From Niabella insulamsoli (GTDB lineage Bacteria; Bacteroidota; Bacteroidia; Chitinophagales; Chitinophagaceae): DNA of 64,000 nucleotides. Position numbers and translations under genes: made by a program. The notes under the pieces were generated by a model, which saw only the letters and a program-made list of their open reading frames with translations, had not been told where the DNA came from and did no database searches. The stretch lies in the NCBI RefSeq assembly GCF_039652435.2, contig NZ_CP190246.1, positions 558,001 through 622,000 of the forward strand. Reading direction: 5' to 3'. Of the stretch, positions 53,162 through 61,556 are shown one piece after another (the first letter of the stretch is position 1; every line of letters starts with the position of its first letter).

Positions 53162-54526
53162 ATGAAACCGACAATACCACAAGGAACCCGTGATTTTGGT
53201 GCAGCCACCGTGCGCAAGCGCCAATATATTTTTAATACCATAAGAACTGTTTTCGAGCTTTATGGATTTCAGCCGCTGGAAACGCCGGCGATGGAAAACC
53301 TGGATACGCTGATGGGAAAATATGGAGAAGAAGGAGATAGGCTCATTTTTAAAATATTGAATAATGGCCTCGATAACGAGGCGAAATTGGAAAAAACGCG
53401 GCAGGGGTTTGAAAAAATCCTGGAAGGAAAATCCAGTAAAGAGGTGACCGAAAGAGCATTACGCTATGATCTTACCATTCCTTTTGCGCGCTACGTGGCG
53501 ATGCATCATCAACAACTGCCGATGCCTTTCAAGCGCTATCAGATGCAGCCGGTTTGGCGCGCCGATCGGCCGCAGAAGGGCCGCTACCGCGAGTTTTATC
53601 AGTGTGATGCCGATGTGGTGGGCAGCAAATCTTTGTTGAATGAGCTGGAACTGATTAATATTTATGCGACCGTTTTTCAAAAGCTGAATATTGATATTGA
53701 TTTAAGAATCAACAACCGTAAAGTGCTGGCAGCATTGGCTGACATTTGCGGTGGCGCAGAAAAGCTTACTGATATTACCATCGCCATTGATAAGTTGGAT
53801 AAGATCGGTATTGAAAAGGTAAAGGAAGAATTGTTAAACCGGGAACTGACGGAAAAACAGGTGCAAACCATCGAGTCTTTTCTCTCCATAACCGGCAGCA
53901 ACCAGGAAAAATTAGAACAACTTAAAAATATTTTTGCCGGCAGCGCAACCGGCTTAGAAGGAGTTGCAGAACTGGAGTATTTGATTACCCATTCGCTATC
54001 TGCTGCTCATCACGCACCGGTAATTGATCTCACCCTCGCTCGTGGCCTTAACTATTACACGGGGACTATTTTTGAAATAAAAGCGCTGGGCGTGCAAATC
54101 GGCAGCATCGGCGGCGGCGGCCGCTACGACGATCTCACCGGATTGTTTGGGGTGCCCGGCATTCCCGGCGTGGGTATTTCTTTTGGCGTAGACCGCATTT
54201 ATGATGTTATGAATGAATTGGGCCTTTTTCCGAAAGAAGTGGCCGCGGGAACGCAACTTTTATTTTTCAATCTCGGCGAAGCCGAAGTGTCAAAGGCGCT
54301 CGAACTGGCTGAATCGTTGCGGGGCGAGGGAATCGCATGCGAAGTGTATCACGAAAACAGCAAGTTTGATAAACAATTTAAATATGCCGAGAAAAAGGAA
54401 ATTCCTTTTGTCGGCATTTTAGGAAGCAAGGAACTGGAGCAGGGGCTGGTAAATATAAAAAATCTGCAAACCGGCGTGCAGCAACAGGTGGCTTTTGCAG
54501 CGCTTGCCAGCTATTTGACAGCGTAG
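53162..54526 (+). CDS. hisS: Histidyl-tRNA synthetase
   Basis: Charges tRNA-His. The 454-aa class II enzyme starts MKPTIPQGTRDFGA. Motif 2 is around RYDLTIPFARYVA and KRYQMQPVWRADRPQKGRYREF, with histidine-binding RGLNYYTGTIFE and GGGRYDDLTGLFG, and motif 3 at GVGISFGVDRIYDVM. A C-terminal anticodon-binding domain follows (about 360-454). It is followed by an ECF sigma factor gene on the same strand. Confidence 0.96.
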   Translation: MKPTIPQGTRDFGAATVRKRQYIFNTIRTVFELYGFQPLETPAMENLDTLMGKYGEEGDRLIFKILNNGLDNEAKLEKTRQGFEKILEGKSSKEVTERALRYDLTIPFARYVAMHHQQLPMPFKRYQMQPVWRADRPQKGRYREFYQCDADVVGSKSLLNELELINIYATVFQKLNIDIDLRINNRKVLAALADICGGAEKLTDITIAIDKLDKIGIEKVKEELLNRELTEKQVQTIESFLSITGSNQEKLEQLKNIFAGSATGLEGVAELEYLITHSLSAAHHAPVIDLTLARGLNYYTGTIFEIKALGVQIGSIGGGGRYDDLTGLFGVPGIPGVGISFGVDRIYDVMNELGLFPKEVAAGTQLLFFNLGEAEVSKALELAESLRGEGIACEVYHENSKFDKQFKYAEKKEIPFVGILGSKELEQGLVNIKNLQTGVQQQVAFAALASYLTA

Positions 54527-54580
54527 CCGTGACCGCTGCAAAATTTTTAGAGTAATTTTCTTCAACATCCGTTTACTAAA

Positions 54581-55156
54581 ATGATGGCGGATGCGATAAC
54601 TATAATGGCTGATGACAAAAAGCAAAATATCGTCGATACGGTAGCAAACTACAGTAAGCGGCTTTTTGGTTTTATCCGCGGAAAAGTAAACACCGATGCG
54701 GATGCGGAAGATATTTTGCAGGACGTCTGGTATCAGTTTACCAACACTTCTGCCACGCAAACCATCGAAGAAGTGAGCGGCTGGTTATTTGCCGTAGCGC
54801 GTAACAAAATCACCGACCGTTACCGGAAAAAGAAACCCGATCTTATTGACGATTATCAATATGAGACGGAGGATGGAGAGCTGCATTTCAAAGATATTTT
54901 ACTGGCGATCTCCGATAACCCGGAGATGGAAGATTTCAAAGAAATTTTTTGGGAATCGCTGTTTGATGCGCTCGAAGAGTTGCCGGTTGCGCAGCGGGAA
55001 GCTTTTATCCTGAATGAGCTTGAGGATATGACCCTGCAGGAGATCGCAGACAAAAGCGGCGAAAGCATTAAAACGGTCATCAGCCGTAAGCGCTATGCCG
55101 TGCAGCATCTGCGCAAGCGCCTCCGCTATTTGTACAATGAATTAATTAATTTTTAA
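54581..55156 (+). CDS. ECF-type RNA polymerase sigma factor
   Basis: A 191-aa group 4 sigma factor. Region 2 reads LFGFIRGKVNTDADAEDILQDVWYQF with SGWLFAVARNKITDRYR, and region 4 reads LPVAQREAFILNELEDMTLQEIADKSGESIKTVISR. In-frame starts exist at 54581, 54584 and 54605; the first is used, and the true one may be 54605. The next gene, 12 nt downstream, encodes a small membrane protein that may be its partner. No classical zinc anti-sigma factor is present. Confidence 0.9.
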   Translation: MMADAITIMADDKKQNIVDTVANYSKRLFGFIRGKVNTDADAEDILQDVWYQFTNTSATQTIEEVSGWLFAVARNKITDRYRKKKPDLIDDYQYETEDGELHFKDILLAISDNPEMEDFKEIFWESLFDALEELPVAQREAFILNELEDMTLQEIADKSGESIKTVISRKRYAVQHLRKRLRYLYNELINF

Positions 55157-55168
55157 AAGATATTTTTT

Positions 55169-55492
55169 ATGAACAGGAGAAAGTGTGAGCGGCCACCTAA
55201 ATTTGTCATTGCGCTTTTTGCAATTGCCGCCTTGTTTTTGTTTAGTGGAATAGTGATGTTGCTGTGGAACGCCATCCTGCCGGAAGTGCTGAATGCAAAA
55301 GCTTTGACCTACTGGCAGGCGATGGGAATCTTAGTACTGAGCAAAATTTTATTCAGCGGGTTTGGCGGATCAAAGGGCCGCAGGCGGTTTCGGTCGCCCG
55401 GCGATTTACGCGAAAAATTTAAAAGTATGAGCGAAGAAGAAAGAGCCCGGTTTAAAGAAGAATGGAAACAACGCTGCCGAGGCCGGTTTTAA
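55169..55492 (+). CDS. Small membrane protein of unknown function, linked to the ECF sigma gene
   Basis: A 107-aa protein with a basic N-terminus, two transmembrane helices (about 11-33 and 44-62) and a soluble tail rich in Arg and Glu (RSPGDLREKFKSMSEEERARF). It begins 12 nt after the sigma factor stop, so the two are co-transcribed. It may anchor or modulate the sigma factor (inference), but it lacks any known anti-sigma motif. Confidence 0.75.
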   Translation: MNRRKCERPPKFVIALFAIAALFLFSGIVMLLWNAILPEVLNAKALTYWQAMGILVLSKILFSGFGGSKGRRRFRSPGDLREKFKSMSEEERARFKEEWKQRCRGRF

Positions 55493-55532
55493 ATTAGCAT
55501 CCACGCTTCCTTAAACGAGTATCAAAGGCATC

Positions 55533-56201
55533 CTATTTTGAAAAACTGATGGTTTCGCCGTCCTTGGCCATGATCACGCGATCAGCTAACCCGATAAACA
55601 AACCATGCTCCACCACGCCCACAATTTGATTGATTTGCTCGTCGAGTTTTGCAGGGTTTTCGATTAGTCCGAAATCAGCATCGATAATACAATTGCCCTG
55701 ATCGGTCACATATTCTTTTCCATCTTTCGTACGGATAAGGCCGATACCGCCGATGGTTTTTAATTGCTGCGTCACATAGCCTTTGGCAAAGGGAATTACT
55801 TCAACAGGCACTTTAAACTTACCCAATTCGCCCACCAGCTTAGAACTGTCAGCCACGATGATTTGCTTTTTTGTGAGCGAAGCCACAATTTTTTCTCTCA
55901 AAAGCGCTCCGCCGCCACCTTTGATCAATTCAAGGTTTTGAGTGAACTCGTCGGCGCCGTCGATGGTGACATCGATCGCGTCAATCGTGTTGATATCTAC
56001 CATGGGGATGCCCAACTCTATTGACATTTGTTTGGTTTGCTCGGAGGTCGGAACGGTTAACAGCTGCATCCCATTCTTCACTAGCGCGCCTACCGCGTGA
56101 ATGGCATAATAAGCAGTAGAGCCGGTTCCCAGACCCACGACCATTCCATTTTTAATTTCTTTGACCGCTTCCTCTGCGGCTATTTTTTTATCGTTATTCA
56201 T
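55533..56201 (-). CDS. rpiA: Ribose-5-phosphate isomerase A
   Basis: Interconverts ribose-5-phosphate and ribulose-5-phosphate in the pentose phosphate pathway. The 222-aa protein has GLGTGSTAYYAIHAVG, TIDGADEFTQNLELIKGGGG, ALLREKIVA and KFKVPVEVIPFA, all typical of RpiA. It lies 41 bp downstream of the class III aminotransferase gene on the same strand. Confidence 0.96.
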   Translation of the reverse strand: MNNDKKIAAEEAVKEIKNGMVVGLGTGSTAYYAIHAVGALVKNGMQLLTVPTSEQTKQMSIELGIPMVDINTIDAIDVTIDGADEFTQNLELIKGGGGALLREKIVASLTKKQIIVADSSKLVGELGKFKVPVEVIPFAKGYVTQQLKTIGGIGLIRTKDGKEYVTDQGNCIIDADFGLIENPAKLDEQINQIVGVVEHGLFIGLADRVIMAKDGETISFSK

Positions 56202-56242
56202 ATTAGTTTTTTTAGATTAAAGCGAACGCAGTAGCTTTTTTC

Positions 56243-57421
56243 TTAGAACGAAGCAGCATCTAAAATGATCGAACAAGCCGCTTCAATCTCACTTTCGCTG
56301 ATGGTCAGCGGCGGACAAATACGCAGGCAGTTAGATTCAAATAAAAACCAGTCGGTTAATGCTCCTTTTTCGATGACCCGGTCAATAATTTTTTTATTGG
56401 TTTCGAAGCTGTTAAAGGCTACGGCAATCAACAAACCAAAACTACGCACCGCCCTGATGGCTGGATGTTTTAACCGGCTTAAAAATAATTGTTCCTTTTC
56501 AGGAACGGCTTTATAAAGTTCATCTTCCAGCAAAACCTTGAAAGCCGCGGCCCCCGCAGCGCAGCAAACGGGATGGCCTCCAAATGTTGAAATATGGCCC
56601 AGCACCGGATTGTCTGCCAGGTTCAACATCAGTTTTTGGTCGGCAACAAAAGCGCCCAACGGCATGCCGCCGCCCAAAGCTTTGCCCAGCAACAAAATAT
56701 CCGGTACGATATTGAAATGTTCAAATCCCCAAAGCCTGCCCGTTCTGCCAAAGCCAGTTTGAATTTCATCTAAAATCAGCAGGGTGCCCGTGTCCGTACA
56801 TTTTTTTCGAACTGCTTCAAGCCATCTTTTTTCGGGTGCAATAATGCCTGCTTCCGCCTGAACGGTTTCCAGCATAACACAGGCTGTTGTTTCATCTATT
56901 GCGTCGATCAGCTGCTGGCTGTTGTAGGGCAGGTGCAGGATGCCGGGCAGTAGCGGTCGATAAGCATTACGCCAGTATTCGCTGCCTATAATGCTGAGCG
57001 CGCCCTGGGTCGATCCGTGGTACGAATTTTCACAGGCGATGATCTTTGATCTGAAAGTACTTCTTTTGGCCAGCTTCATGGCTCCTTCCACAGCCTCTGC
57101 GCCTGAATTGGTGAAGAATACTGAGTTCAGCGCGGGCGGCAGATGGCTTGCCAGCAGCGACGCATATTGAACCTGTGGCGTTTCAACAAATTCGCCATAT
57201 ACCATTATATGAAGATAGGCGTCGAGTTGCTCCCGGATCGCCCGCAGCACTTTGGGATGGCGATGCCCCGTACTGGCAACACTGATGCCGCCAATTAAGT
57301 CGATATAACTTTTGCCGGCCGCATCCCATAAAACAGAACCCTCGGCTTTTACAATTTCAAGCGCTAAAGGAGCAGGGGAGGTTTGTCCCACATGACGTAA
57401 AAAAAGTTCTCGCTGGTTCAT
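56243..57421 (-). CDS. Class III (acetylornithine-type) PLP aminotransferase
   Basis: A 392-aa PLP enzyme of fold type I. Motifs are SVFFTNSGAEAVEGAMKLAK (cofactor phosphate site), LILDEIQTGFGRTG (pyridine-binding Asp) and LLLGKALGGGMPLGAF with the Schiff-base lysine. It starts MNQRELFLRHVGQTSPAP at 57421. An upstream start at 57502 would add a hydrophobic stretch, and a -7-like box ends 5 nt before 57421. The substrate could be acetylornithine or another omega-amino acid. No other arginine genes are near. Confidence 0.9.
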   Translation of the reverse strand: MNQRELFLRHVGQTSPAPLALEIVKAEGSVLWDAAGKSYIDLIGGISVASTGHRHPKVLRAIREQLDAYLHIMVYGEFVETPQVQYASLLASHLPPALNSVFFTNSGAEAVEGAMKLAKRSTFRSKIIACENSYHGSTQGALSIIGSEYWRNAYRPLLPGILHLPYNSQQLIDAIDETTACVMLETVQAEAGIIAPEKRWLEAVRKKCTDTGTLLILDEIQTGFGRTGRLWGFEHFNIVPDILLLGKALGGGMPLGAFVADQKLMLNLADNPVLGHISTFGGHPVCCAAGAAAFKVLLEDELYKAVPEKEQLFLSRLKHPAIRAVRSFGLLIAVAFNSFETNKKIIDRVIEKGALTDWFLFESNCLRICPPLTISESEIEAACSIILDAASF

Positions 57422-57426
57422 CGGCG

Positions 57427-57434
57427 CGAAGGTA
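57427..57434 (-). promoter_or_regulatory. -7-like box (TACCTTCG), leaderless-type, for the aminotransferase
   Basis: One mismatch to TAnnTTTG. It ends 5 nt (CGCCG) before the ATG at 57421 and supports that start over the longer reading. Confidence 0.45.
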
Positions 57435-57693
57435 AGCAATGAAAGGAGCACAAAAATGATTGCATAGTTTATAACTCCGTCCGTACCGGCAAGGGCAGGC
57501 AAATCAATGGGAAATATTACCTGAAGAGCGTATCCTAAGCTCCAATTGATATCAGTTTCGCAAATTGCTGAAGCCCATAAGGCAGTGCCTAATAAAAGCT
57601 ATTTTTGCGCTTTAGCGAAAAAGGAAAGCCATGGGCGGGCTTGTGTTGTAGAAAAGTCCTGCCGCTTATACTGATAAAATATAAAATAAACGA
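57435..57693. other. Non-coding stretch between the aminotransferase gene and the repeat
   Basis: About 260 bp without a supported gene. The only signal seen is a TATTTTTG box on the plus strand at 57600-57607, which could serve the MBL-fold gene about 190 nt downstream. No insertion-sequence end, tRNA or toxin remnant is visible. Confidence 0.5.
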
Positions 57694-57800
57694 ATGAAAC
57701 GTTCCTTATAAAATTTTCATTTTTATCACACAGGGAAATGAAAATTTTATACCTGATAAGTTCCATTCGACCCATAAAAACATATAAAAAATACGAATGA
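57694..57800 (+). repeat. Dispersed intergenic repeat, copy 2 (upstream of the MBL-fold gene)
   Basis: About 107 bp that matches copy 1 (25328-25453, reverse strand) with about 90% identity outside indels. It contains a perfect 16-bp inverted repeat (TATAAAATTTTCATTT at 57707-57722 and its complement at 57736-57751) around a 13-nt loop with TTATCACACAG. The end ACGAATGAAA contains the ATG of the MBL-fold gene at 57797. Both copies point the same way relative to the next gene. Confidence 0.8.
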
Positions 57801-58528
57801 AAATTATTCCTCTTTCCGAAGGCAGCTTCACGGTTGATGCGTCAAAAAAATTTGTACCCTTCAAGGCTACTGAAGACGAGTTGGCTGCCCGCAACAGAGG
57901 TAGCCTCCTGGTTGAAATTCAGCCCTTCGTTGTAATAACGGCCGATGATATTATTTTGCTTGACACGGGCCTGGGGCTGACTGACGAAAACGGCCAGTTT
58001 CAATTATTCAAAAACCTGAGTCAGCAAGGCATTAATGCCGGAGATATTACCAAAGTCGTTATGAGCCATCTGCATAAGGATCACGCCGGCGGGCTCATCA
58101 ATCCCTATACCAAGCAGCTGGCTTTTGAAAAGGCGGTTTATTACGTGCAACAACAGGAGATAGACTATGCGCTGCAAATAGGTTCGGCTTCTTATGATAC
58201 AGAGATGCTCGACCTTCTTCAAACCTCTGACCAGGTGGTTTTCAACCACGACGAGCAGGGAAAGATCGGCTCTGAGATTTCTTACGAGGTAACAGGGGCT
58301 CATTCGAAGTTCCACCGGGTGATCTGGATCCGGGAAGCAGGGGAAACGGTTTTTTTCGGCGCCGATGATGCGCCACAATTATCTCAAATGAAAACCCGTT
58401 TTGCGGCGAAATACGATTTTGACGGCAAAAAGGCCATGCGTTTAAGAGAAGCGTGGATGGAGCAGGGGCGCGATTGGACCTTTCTTTTTTATCATGATAT
58501 AAAATCACCCATCACAAAATTTAATTAA
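57797..58528 (+). CDS. MBL-fold metallo-hydrolase
   Basis: A 243-aa metallo-beta-lactamase-fold enzyme. The zinc motif HxHxDH is seen in MSHLHKDHAGG, with a preceding LLDTGLGL and later metal residues in YEVTGAHSKFH and FFGADDAP. The general layout resembles lactonases and similar hydrolases, but the substrate is open. No signal peptide. Its ATG lies at the end of repeat copy 2, so the repeat forms its upstream region. Confidence 0.88.
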   Translation: MKIIPLSEGSFTVDASKKFVPFKATEDELAARNRGSLLVEIQPFVVITADDIILLDTGLGLTDENGQFQLFKNLSQQGINAGDITKVVMSHLHKDHAGGLINPYTKQLAFEKAVYYVQQQEIDYALQIGSASYDTEMLDLLQTSDQVVFNHDEQGKIGSEISYEVTGAHSKFHRVIWIREAGETVFFGADDAPQLSQMKTRFAAKYDFDGKKAMRLREAWMEQGRDWTFLFYHDIKSPITKFN

Positions 58529-58602
58529 AAAAGTAGCGGGTAAAAAAAAGGCCTGCCCTAAAAAGAGCTGGCCGTTGCTAACCTATGAAAAACACCAAGT
58601 GC

Positions 58603-58642
58603 AAAAATAGGGAATAGATTTTGACAAAAAAAAAATTCCCTA
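58603..58642 (-). terminator. Terminator-like hairpin after the ECF sigma operon
   Basis: An 8-bp perfect stem (TAGGGAAT / ATTCCCTA) with a 19-nt loop. On the minus strand it is followed by TTTTTGC. It lies just past the stop of the 58658 gene and would end the sigma/anti-sigma-like operon. Confidence 0.5.
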
Positions 58643-58657
58643 CAAAAAGTTTAAACA

Positions 58658-59050
58658 TTAATTTTTTTTCTGGCTATCCTGCTTGCGGTTTTTTAGTTCA
58701 TCTCTCACTTTTCGGCGGAAAGCCTGCTCGCTGCTAAAAAAGGAATTGGCTTTTTTCATGCCGATAACAGCTGCCATATTCTGGCGGGATCGCTTTTTAA
58801 GATTTAATATCTGTTGTTCCCGCTCCAACGGATCTTTGTAGTTAGCCGTTATTTTCTTTCTTTCCGTCAGGTAATTTTTCACCAGAGGCCGCATCTGCTT
58901 TGACTCTGCGGGCGTAAGCGGGAGCGTTTTGACTACATACTGAAAAAAAACATCATTTATTTGCGGCCCCTTTTTCTGTTGCGCAAGCACCAAATCGGGG
59001 TTCGCTGAAAATAACATTATCAATAATAAAATATATCTCACTTTTTTCAT
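58658..59050 (-). CDS. Secreted small helical protein of unknown function (Spy-like in layout)
   Basis: A 130-aa protein with a signal peptide (MKKVRYILLLIMLF, cleaved near LAQQ). The mature part is helical and very basic, with LTPAESKQMRPLVKNYLTERKK, YKDPLEREQQILNLKKRSR and a Lys/Asp-rich end. The layout resembles periplasmic CpxP/Spy-type proteins, but the LTxxQ motif is not exact. It lies 4 nt after the anti-sigma-like gene, so it belongs to the ECF operon. Confidence 0.72.
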   Translation of the reverse strand: MKKVRYILLLIMLFSANPDLVLAQQKKGPQINDVFFQYVVKTLPLTPAESKQMRPLVKNYLTERKKITANYKDPLEREQQILNLKKRSRQNMAAVIGMKKANSFFSSEQAFRRKVRDELKNRKQDSQKKN

Positions 59051-59054
59051 CTAA

Positions 59055-59636
59055 TTAAAACATATCGTTATCTCCGGCAGAAGATTCATTTAAAAAATTT
59101 TGCAAATCCTGATTACTAACTTCATCTAAAAGTTGATTGACATCAAGCGTCTTTTTCGCTGTTGCAACATTGTTTATGCCTTCGGCGGACTCTTCGGCAA
59201 ATTCTGCGAGTTCTCTGCTGTTGACTTTTTGGATATCAACCGGTGTTACGGTTACAGCCGCAGGTTGATTATTGTGTTGCTGGTGGAAGTAGCGCGCGGT
59301 TCCAAAAGCGATAATGCCGGCAAACGCAGCCGCCGCTGCGAATTTGTACCAGGTTAATTTTTTTAGCTTCCCGGGCTTTTCTGAATTGATCTTTTGTTGA
59401 ATGCGGTTTTCGAGCGTATCAAAATATCCGGAAGGCGCATGAAAAGCCATAATCGGATGGTGTTTTTCCATGAGATAAATCGTGTCTTCCAGATCTGATA
59501 TCTCTACGCGCTCCAACAGCGCCTGTTCAAAATTTAAAAAATAGTATTCCGGTAAGCCATAAGGCGTGGCGAAAGGTAAACTGCTCGCCGCCTGCCACTG
59601 CTTCAATATTTCCTGTATGTCGTTTTCCACTTTCAT
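59055..59636 (-). CDS. Single-pass membrane protein, probable anti-sigma factor
   Basis: A 193-aa protein. The cytosolic N-terminal part (1-95) has short helices with HHPIMAFHAPSGYFDTLENRI. One transmembrane helix follows (about 97-118, WYKFAAAAAFAGIIAFGTARYF) and then a periplasmic tail rich in Glu, Asn and Ala. It is the second gene of the ECF operon, 25 nt after the sigma gene, the usual place for an anti-sigma factor. A zinc HxxxCxxC motif is absent. The role is inferred from position and topology. Confidence 0.75.
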   Translation of the reverse strand: MKVENDIQEILKQWQAASSLPFATPYGLPEYYFLNFEQALLERVEISDLEDTIYLMEKHHPIMAFHAPSGYFDTLENRIQQKINSEKPGKLKKLTWYKFAAAAAFAGIIAFGTARYFHQQHNNQPAAVTVTPVDIQKVNSRELAEFAEESAEGINNVATAKKTLDVNQLLDEVSNQDLQNFLNESSAGDNDMF

Positions 59637-59661
59637 CTCTTTTTAAGGACGCATGGTTGAA

Positions 59662-60228
59662 CTAAAAGTTTAACTCGTTTTTTAGGTAGGCGTGAATTTT
59701 TTTCACCGCGTGATGATAGCTTGCTTTCAGCGCGCCGGAGGAAACGCCAAGCATTTCACTCATGTCGTTATAAGGCATTTCATCATAGTAGCGCAGGCTG
59801 AAAACCAGTTTCTGCTGGTCAGGCAGGCTTTGTATAGCCAACTGTAATTTCCATTCTATTTTTGAAGCGTCGAAATATTCGTCTGCCTTTACGGTTTCCA
59901 TTAAAAAGCCGTCGTCATCATTTTTGACTTCTATGCGTTTTGTTTTTTTGAGCTTTTCCAGATGGGTGATGCTTTCGTTGCTGGCGATTCGGTATAGCCA
60001 TGTGTAAAGCTTGCTTTCTTCCCTGAAGTGGTCAAGCCCTTTCCACATTTTAATAAAAACATTCTGAAGTACGTCGTCCGCGTCTTCGTGCACCACCACC
60101 ATCCTACGGATATGCCAGTAAAGCCTTTCTTTGTACTTATCGATAATCAGTGAAAATGCTTTTTGCTTCGTGTCCGGGTCACGAAAAAGCAATAATAATT
60201 CCTCGTCAGGTATTTCGGGACGCTCCAT
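59662..60228 (-). CDS. RpoE-like ECF sigma factor
   Basis: A 188-aa group 4 sigma factor. Region 2 has RLYWHIRRMVVVHEDADDVLQNVFIKMWKGL and LYTWLYRIASNESITHLEKLKKTKR. Region 4 has LPDQQKLVFSLRYYDEMPYNDMSEMLGVSSGALKASYHHAVKKI. It heads a three-gene operon with an anti-sigma-like membrane protein and a secreted helical protein, a layout that suggests envelope-stress control (inference). Confidence 0.92.
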   Translation of the reverse strand: MERPEIPDEELLLLFRDPDTKQKAFSLIIDKYKERLYWHIRRMVVVHEDADDVLQNVFIKMWKGLDHFREESKLYTWLYRIASNESITHLEKLKKTKRIEVKNDDDGFLMETVKADEYFDASKIEWKLQLAIQSLPDQQKLVFSLRYYDEMPYNDMSEMLGVSSGALKASYHHAVKKIHAYLKNELNF

Positions 60229-60287
60229 CGAACTAATTATTATGACTGATTAAATGCAATAAGGTTTAAGCAATAAAATTACTGTAT

Positions 60288-60320
60288 AAAAAGAAAAAAC
60301 CCGTGGTTGTGACACGGGTT
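60288..60320 (-). terminator. Intrinsic terminator after the transketolase gene
   Basis: Perfect stem AACCCGTG / CACGGGTT with a 7-nt loop, followed on the minus strand by TTTTCTTTTT. It lies 20 nt past the transketolase stop. Confidence 0.78.
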
Positions 60321-60340
60321 GTAAAGTGTTCGGAAATTAT

Positions 60341-61303
60341 TTAAGCGTTTTTGCGGGCCATTACTTTTTCGGCCGCAGCTACGATATCTGAAACATCGAG
60401 GCCATATTTTTTCAAAAGTTCTTTTGGCGTTCCGCTTTCCCCAAACGTGTCTTTAGTGCCTACATATTCAATAGGAATGGGGAAGTTTTTAGCGGCGCAT
60501 TGCCCGATCGCATCGCCCAACCCGCCAATTATATTATGTTCCTCGGCGGTTACGGCGCATTTTGTCTTTTTGATCGACTTTAAAACCGCGGCTTCGTCGA
60601 GTGGTTTGATGGTGTGGATATTAATTACTTCTACGCTGATGCCCTTCGCTTCGAGCTCCACGCCCGCCTGAATAGCATTCCAAACCAAATGGCCGCAGGC
60701 AAAAATGGTAACGTCGGTTCCTTCGGAAAAATATTGTGCTTTGCCGATCTCAAAATCTTCTTCTTTTGTAAAAATCGGCCAGCTTGGGCGGCCAAAACGC
60801 AGATAAACCGGCCCTTCATAATTTGCAATGGCCTGGGTAGCGGCTTTTGTCTGCGTGTAATCGCAGGGAACCACCACCGTCATGCCGGGAAGCATTTTCA
60901 TCAACCCGATATCTTCCAGGATCTGGTGTGTGGCGCCATCTTCTCCCAGCGTCACGCCGGCGTGAGAGGCGCAGATTTTTACATTTTTGCCGCTATAGGC
61001 AATCGACTGGCGGATCTGATCATAAACCCGCCCCGTGCTGAAGTTGGCAAAAGTGGTGGTGAACGGAATTTTACCGCCAATGGCGAGGCCCGATGCGATG
61101 CCCATCATATTGGCTTCACCAATACCACACTGAATAAACCTCTCAGGAAACTCTTTAATGAATCCGTTCAGCTTCATCGACCCTAAAAGATCGGCGCTGA
61201 GCGCCACAATATTTTCGTTTTTCTTTGCAGCTTCCACGATACCATCTCCGAAGCCGCTGCGCGTATCCTTATTTCCTGTTGATTGAATGTCTTTTAGAGC
61301 CAT
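60341..61303 (-). CDS. Transketolase, C-terminal subunit
   Basis: A 320-aa protein that corresponds to the pyrimidine-binding and C-terminal domains of transketolase. It has RFIQCGIGEANMMGIASGLA with the catalytic Glu, and FANFSTGRVYDQIRQSIAYSG. The C-terminal domain begins near residue 195 (TIFACGHLVWNAIQAG). In the split form it must pair with an N-terminal thiamine-diphosphate subunit, which is not in this window: upstream lies mreB in the opposite direction. It ends in a strong terminator. Confidence 0.93.
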   Translation of the reverse strand: MALKDIQSTGNKDTRSGFGDGIVEAAKKNENIVALSADLLGSMKLNGFIKEFPERFIQCGIGEANMMGIASGLAIGGKIPFTTTFANFSTGRVYDQIRQSIAYSGKNVKICASHAGVTLGEDGATHQILEDIGLMKMLPGMTVVVPCDYTQTKAATQAIANYEGPVYLRFGRPSWPIFTKEEDFEIGKAQYFSEGTDVTIFACGHLVWNAIQAGVELEAKGISVEVINIHTIKPLDEAAVLKSIKKTKCAVTAEEHNIIGGLGDAIGQCAAKNFPIPIEYVGTKDTFGESGTPKELLKKYGLDVSDIVAAAEKVMARKNA

Positions 61304-61331
61304 TATTTTTCGGTTTAAAAAATGTATCTGG

Positions 61332-61339
61332 CAAACCTA
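61332..61339 (-). promoter_or_regulatory. -7 promoter box (TAGGTTTG) for the transketolase gene
   Basis: Exact TAnnTTTG match on the minus strand, 28 nt before the ATG. It shows that this subunit has its own promoter. Confidence 0.5.
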
Positions 61340-61556
61340 CTGAAAAAAAATCAATCAAATCGATGTTATGTTGGCGGCGGATCAGGCATTTCTTTTTAGC
61401 GGTTTTCGAACCCTCGAAATATGAAGAAAAAAGCCATTCGATGAAAAATCTGTTAATAATACCCTAAAGCCTGAATTTCCTCTGATTTATGCTTTTGCTT
61501 TGTTACTTTCGGGTAATTTCTCCACCTTTGCGATCACAATTTTGAATATATAGAGA

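Noticed and set aside
57422..57502. N-terminal extension of the class III aminotransferase with a hydrophobic stretch
   Set aside because: The extension spans the promoter-like box at 57427-57434 and is not typical of the family.
60614..61186. 190-aa plus-strand frame opposite the transketolase gene
   Set aside because: It is an antisense shadow with no domain features or promoter.
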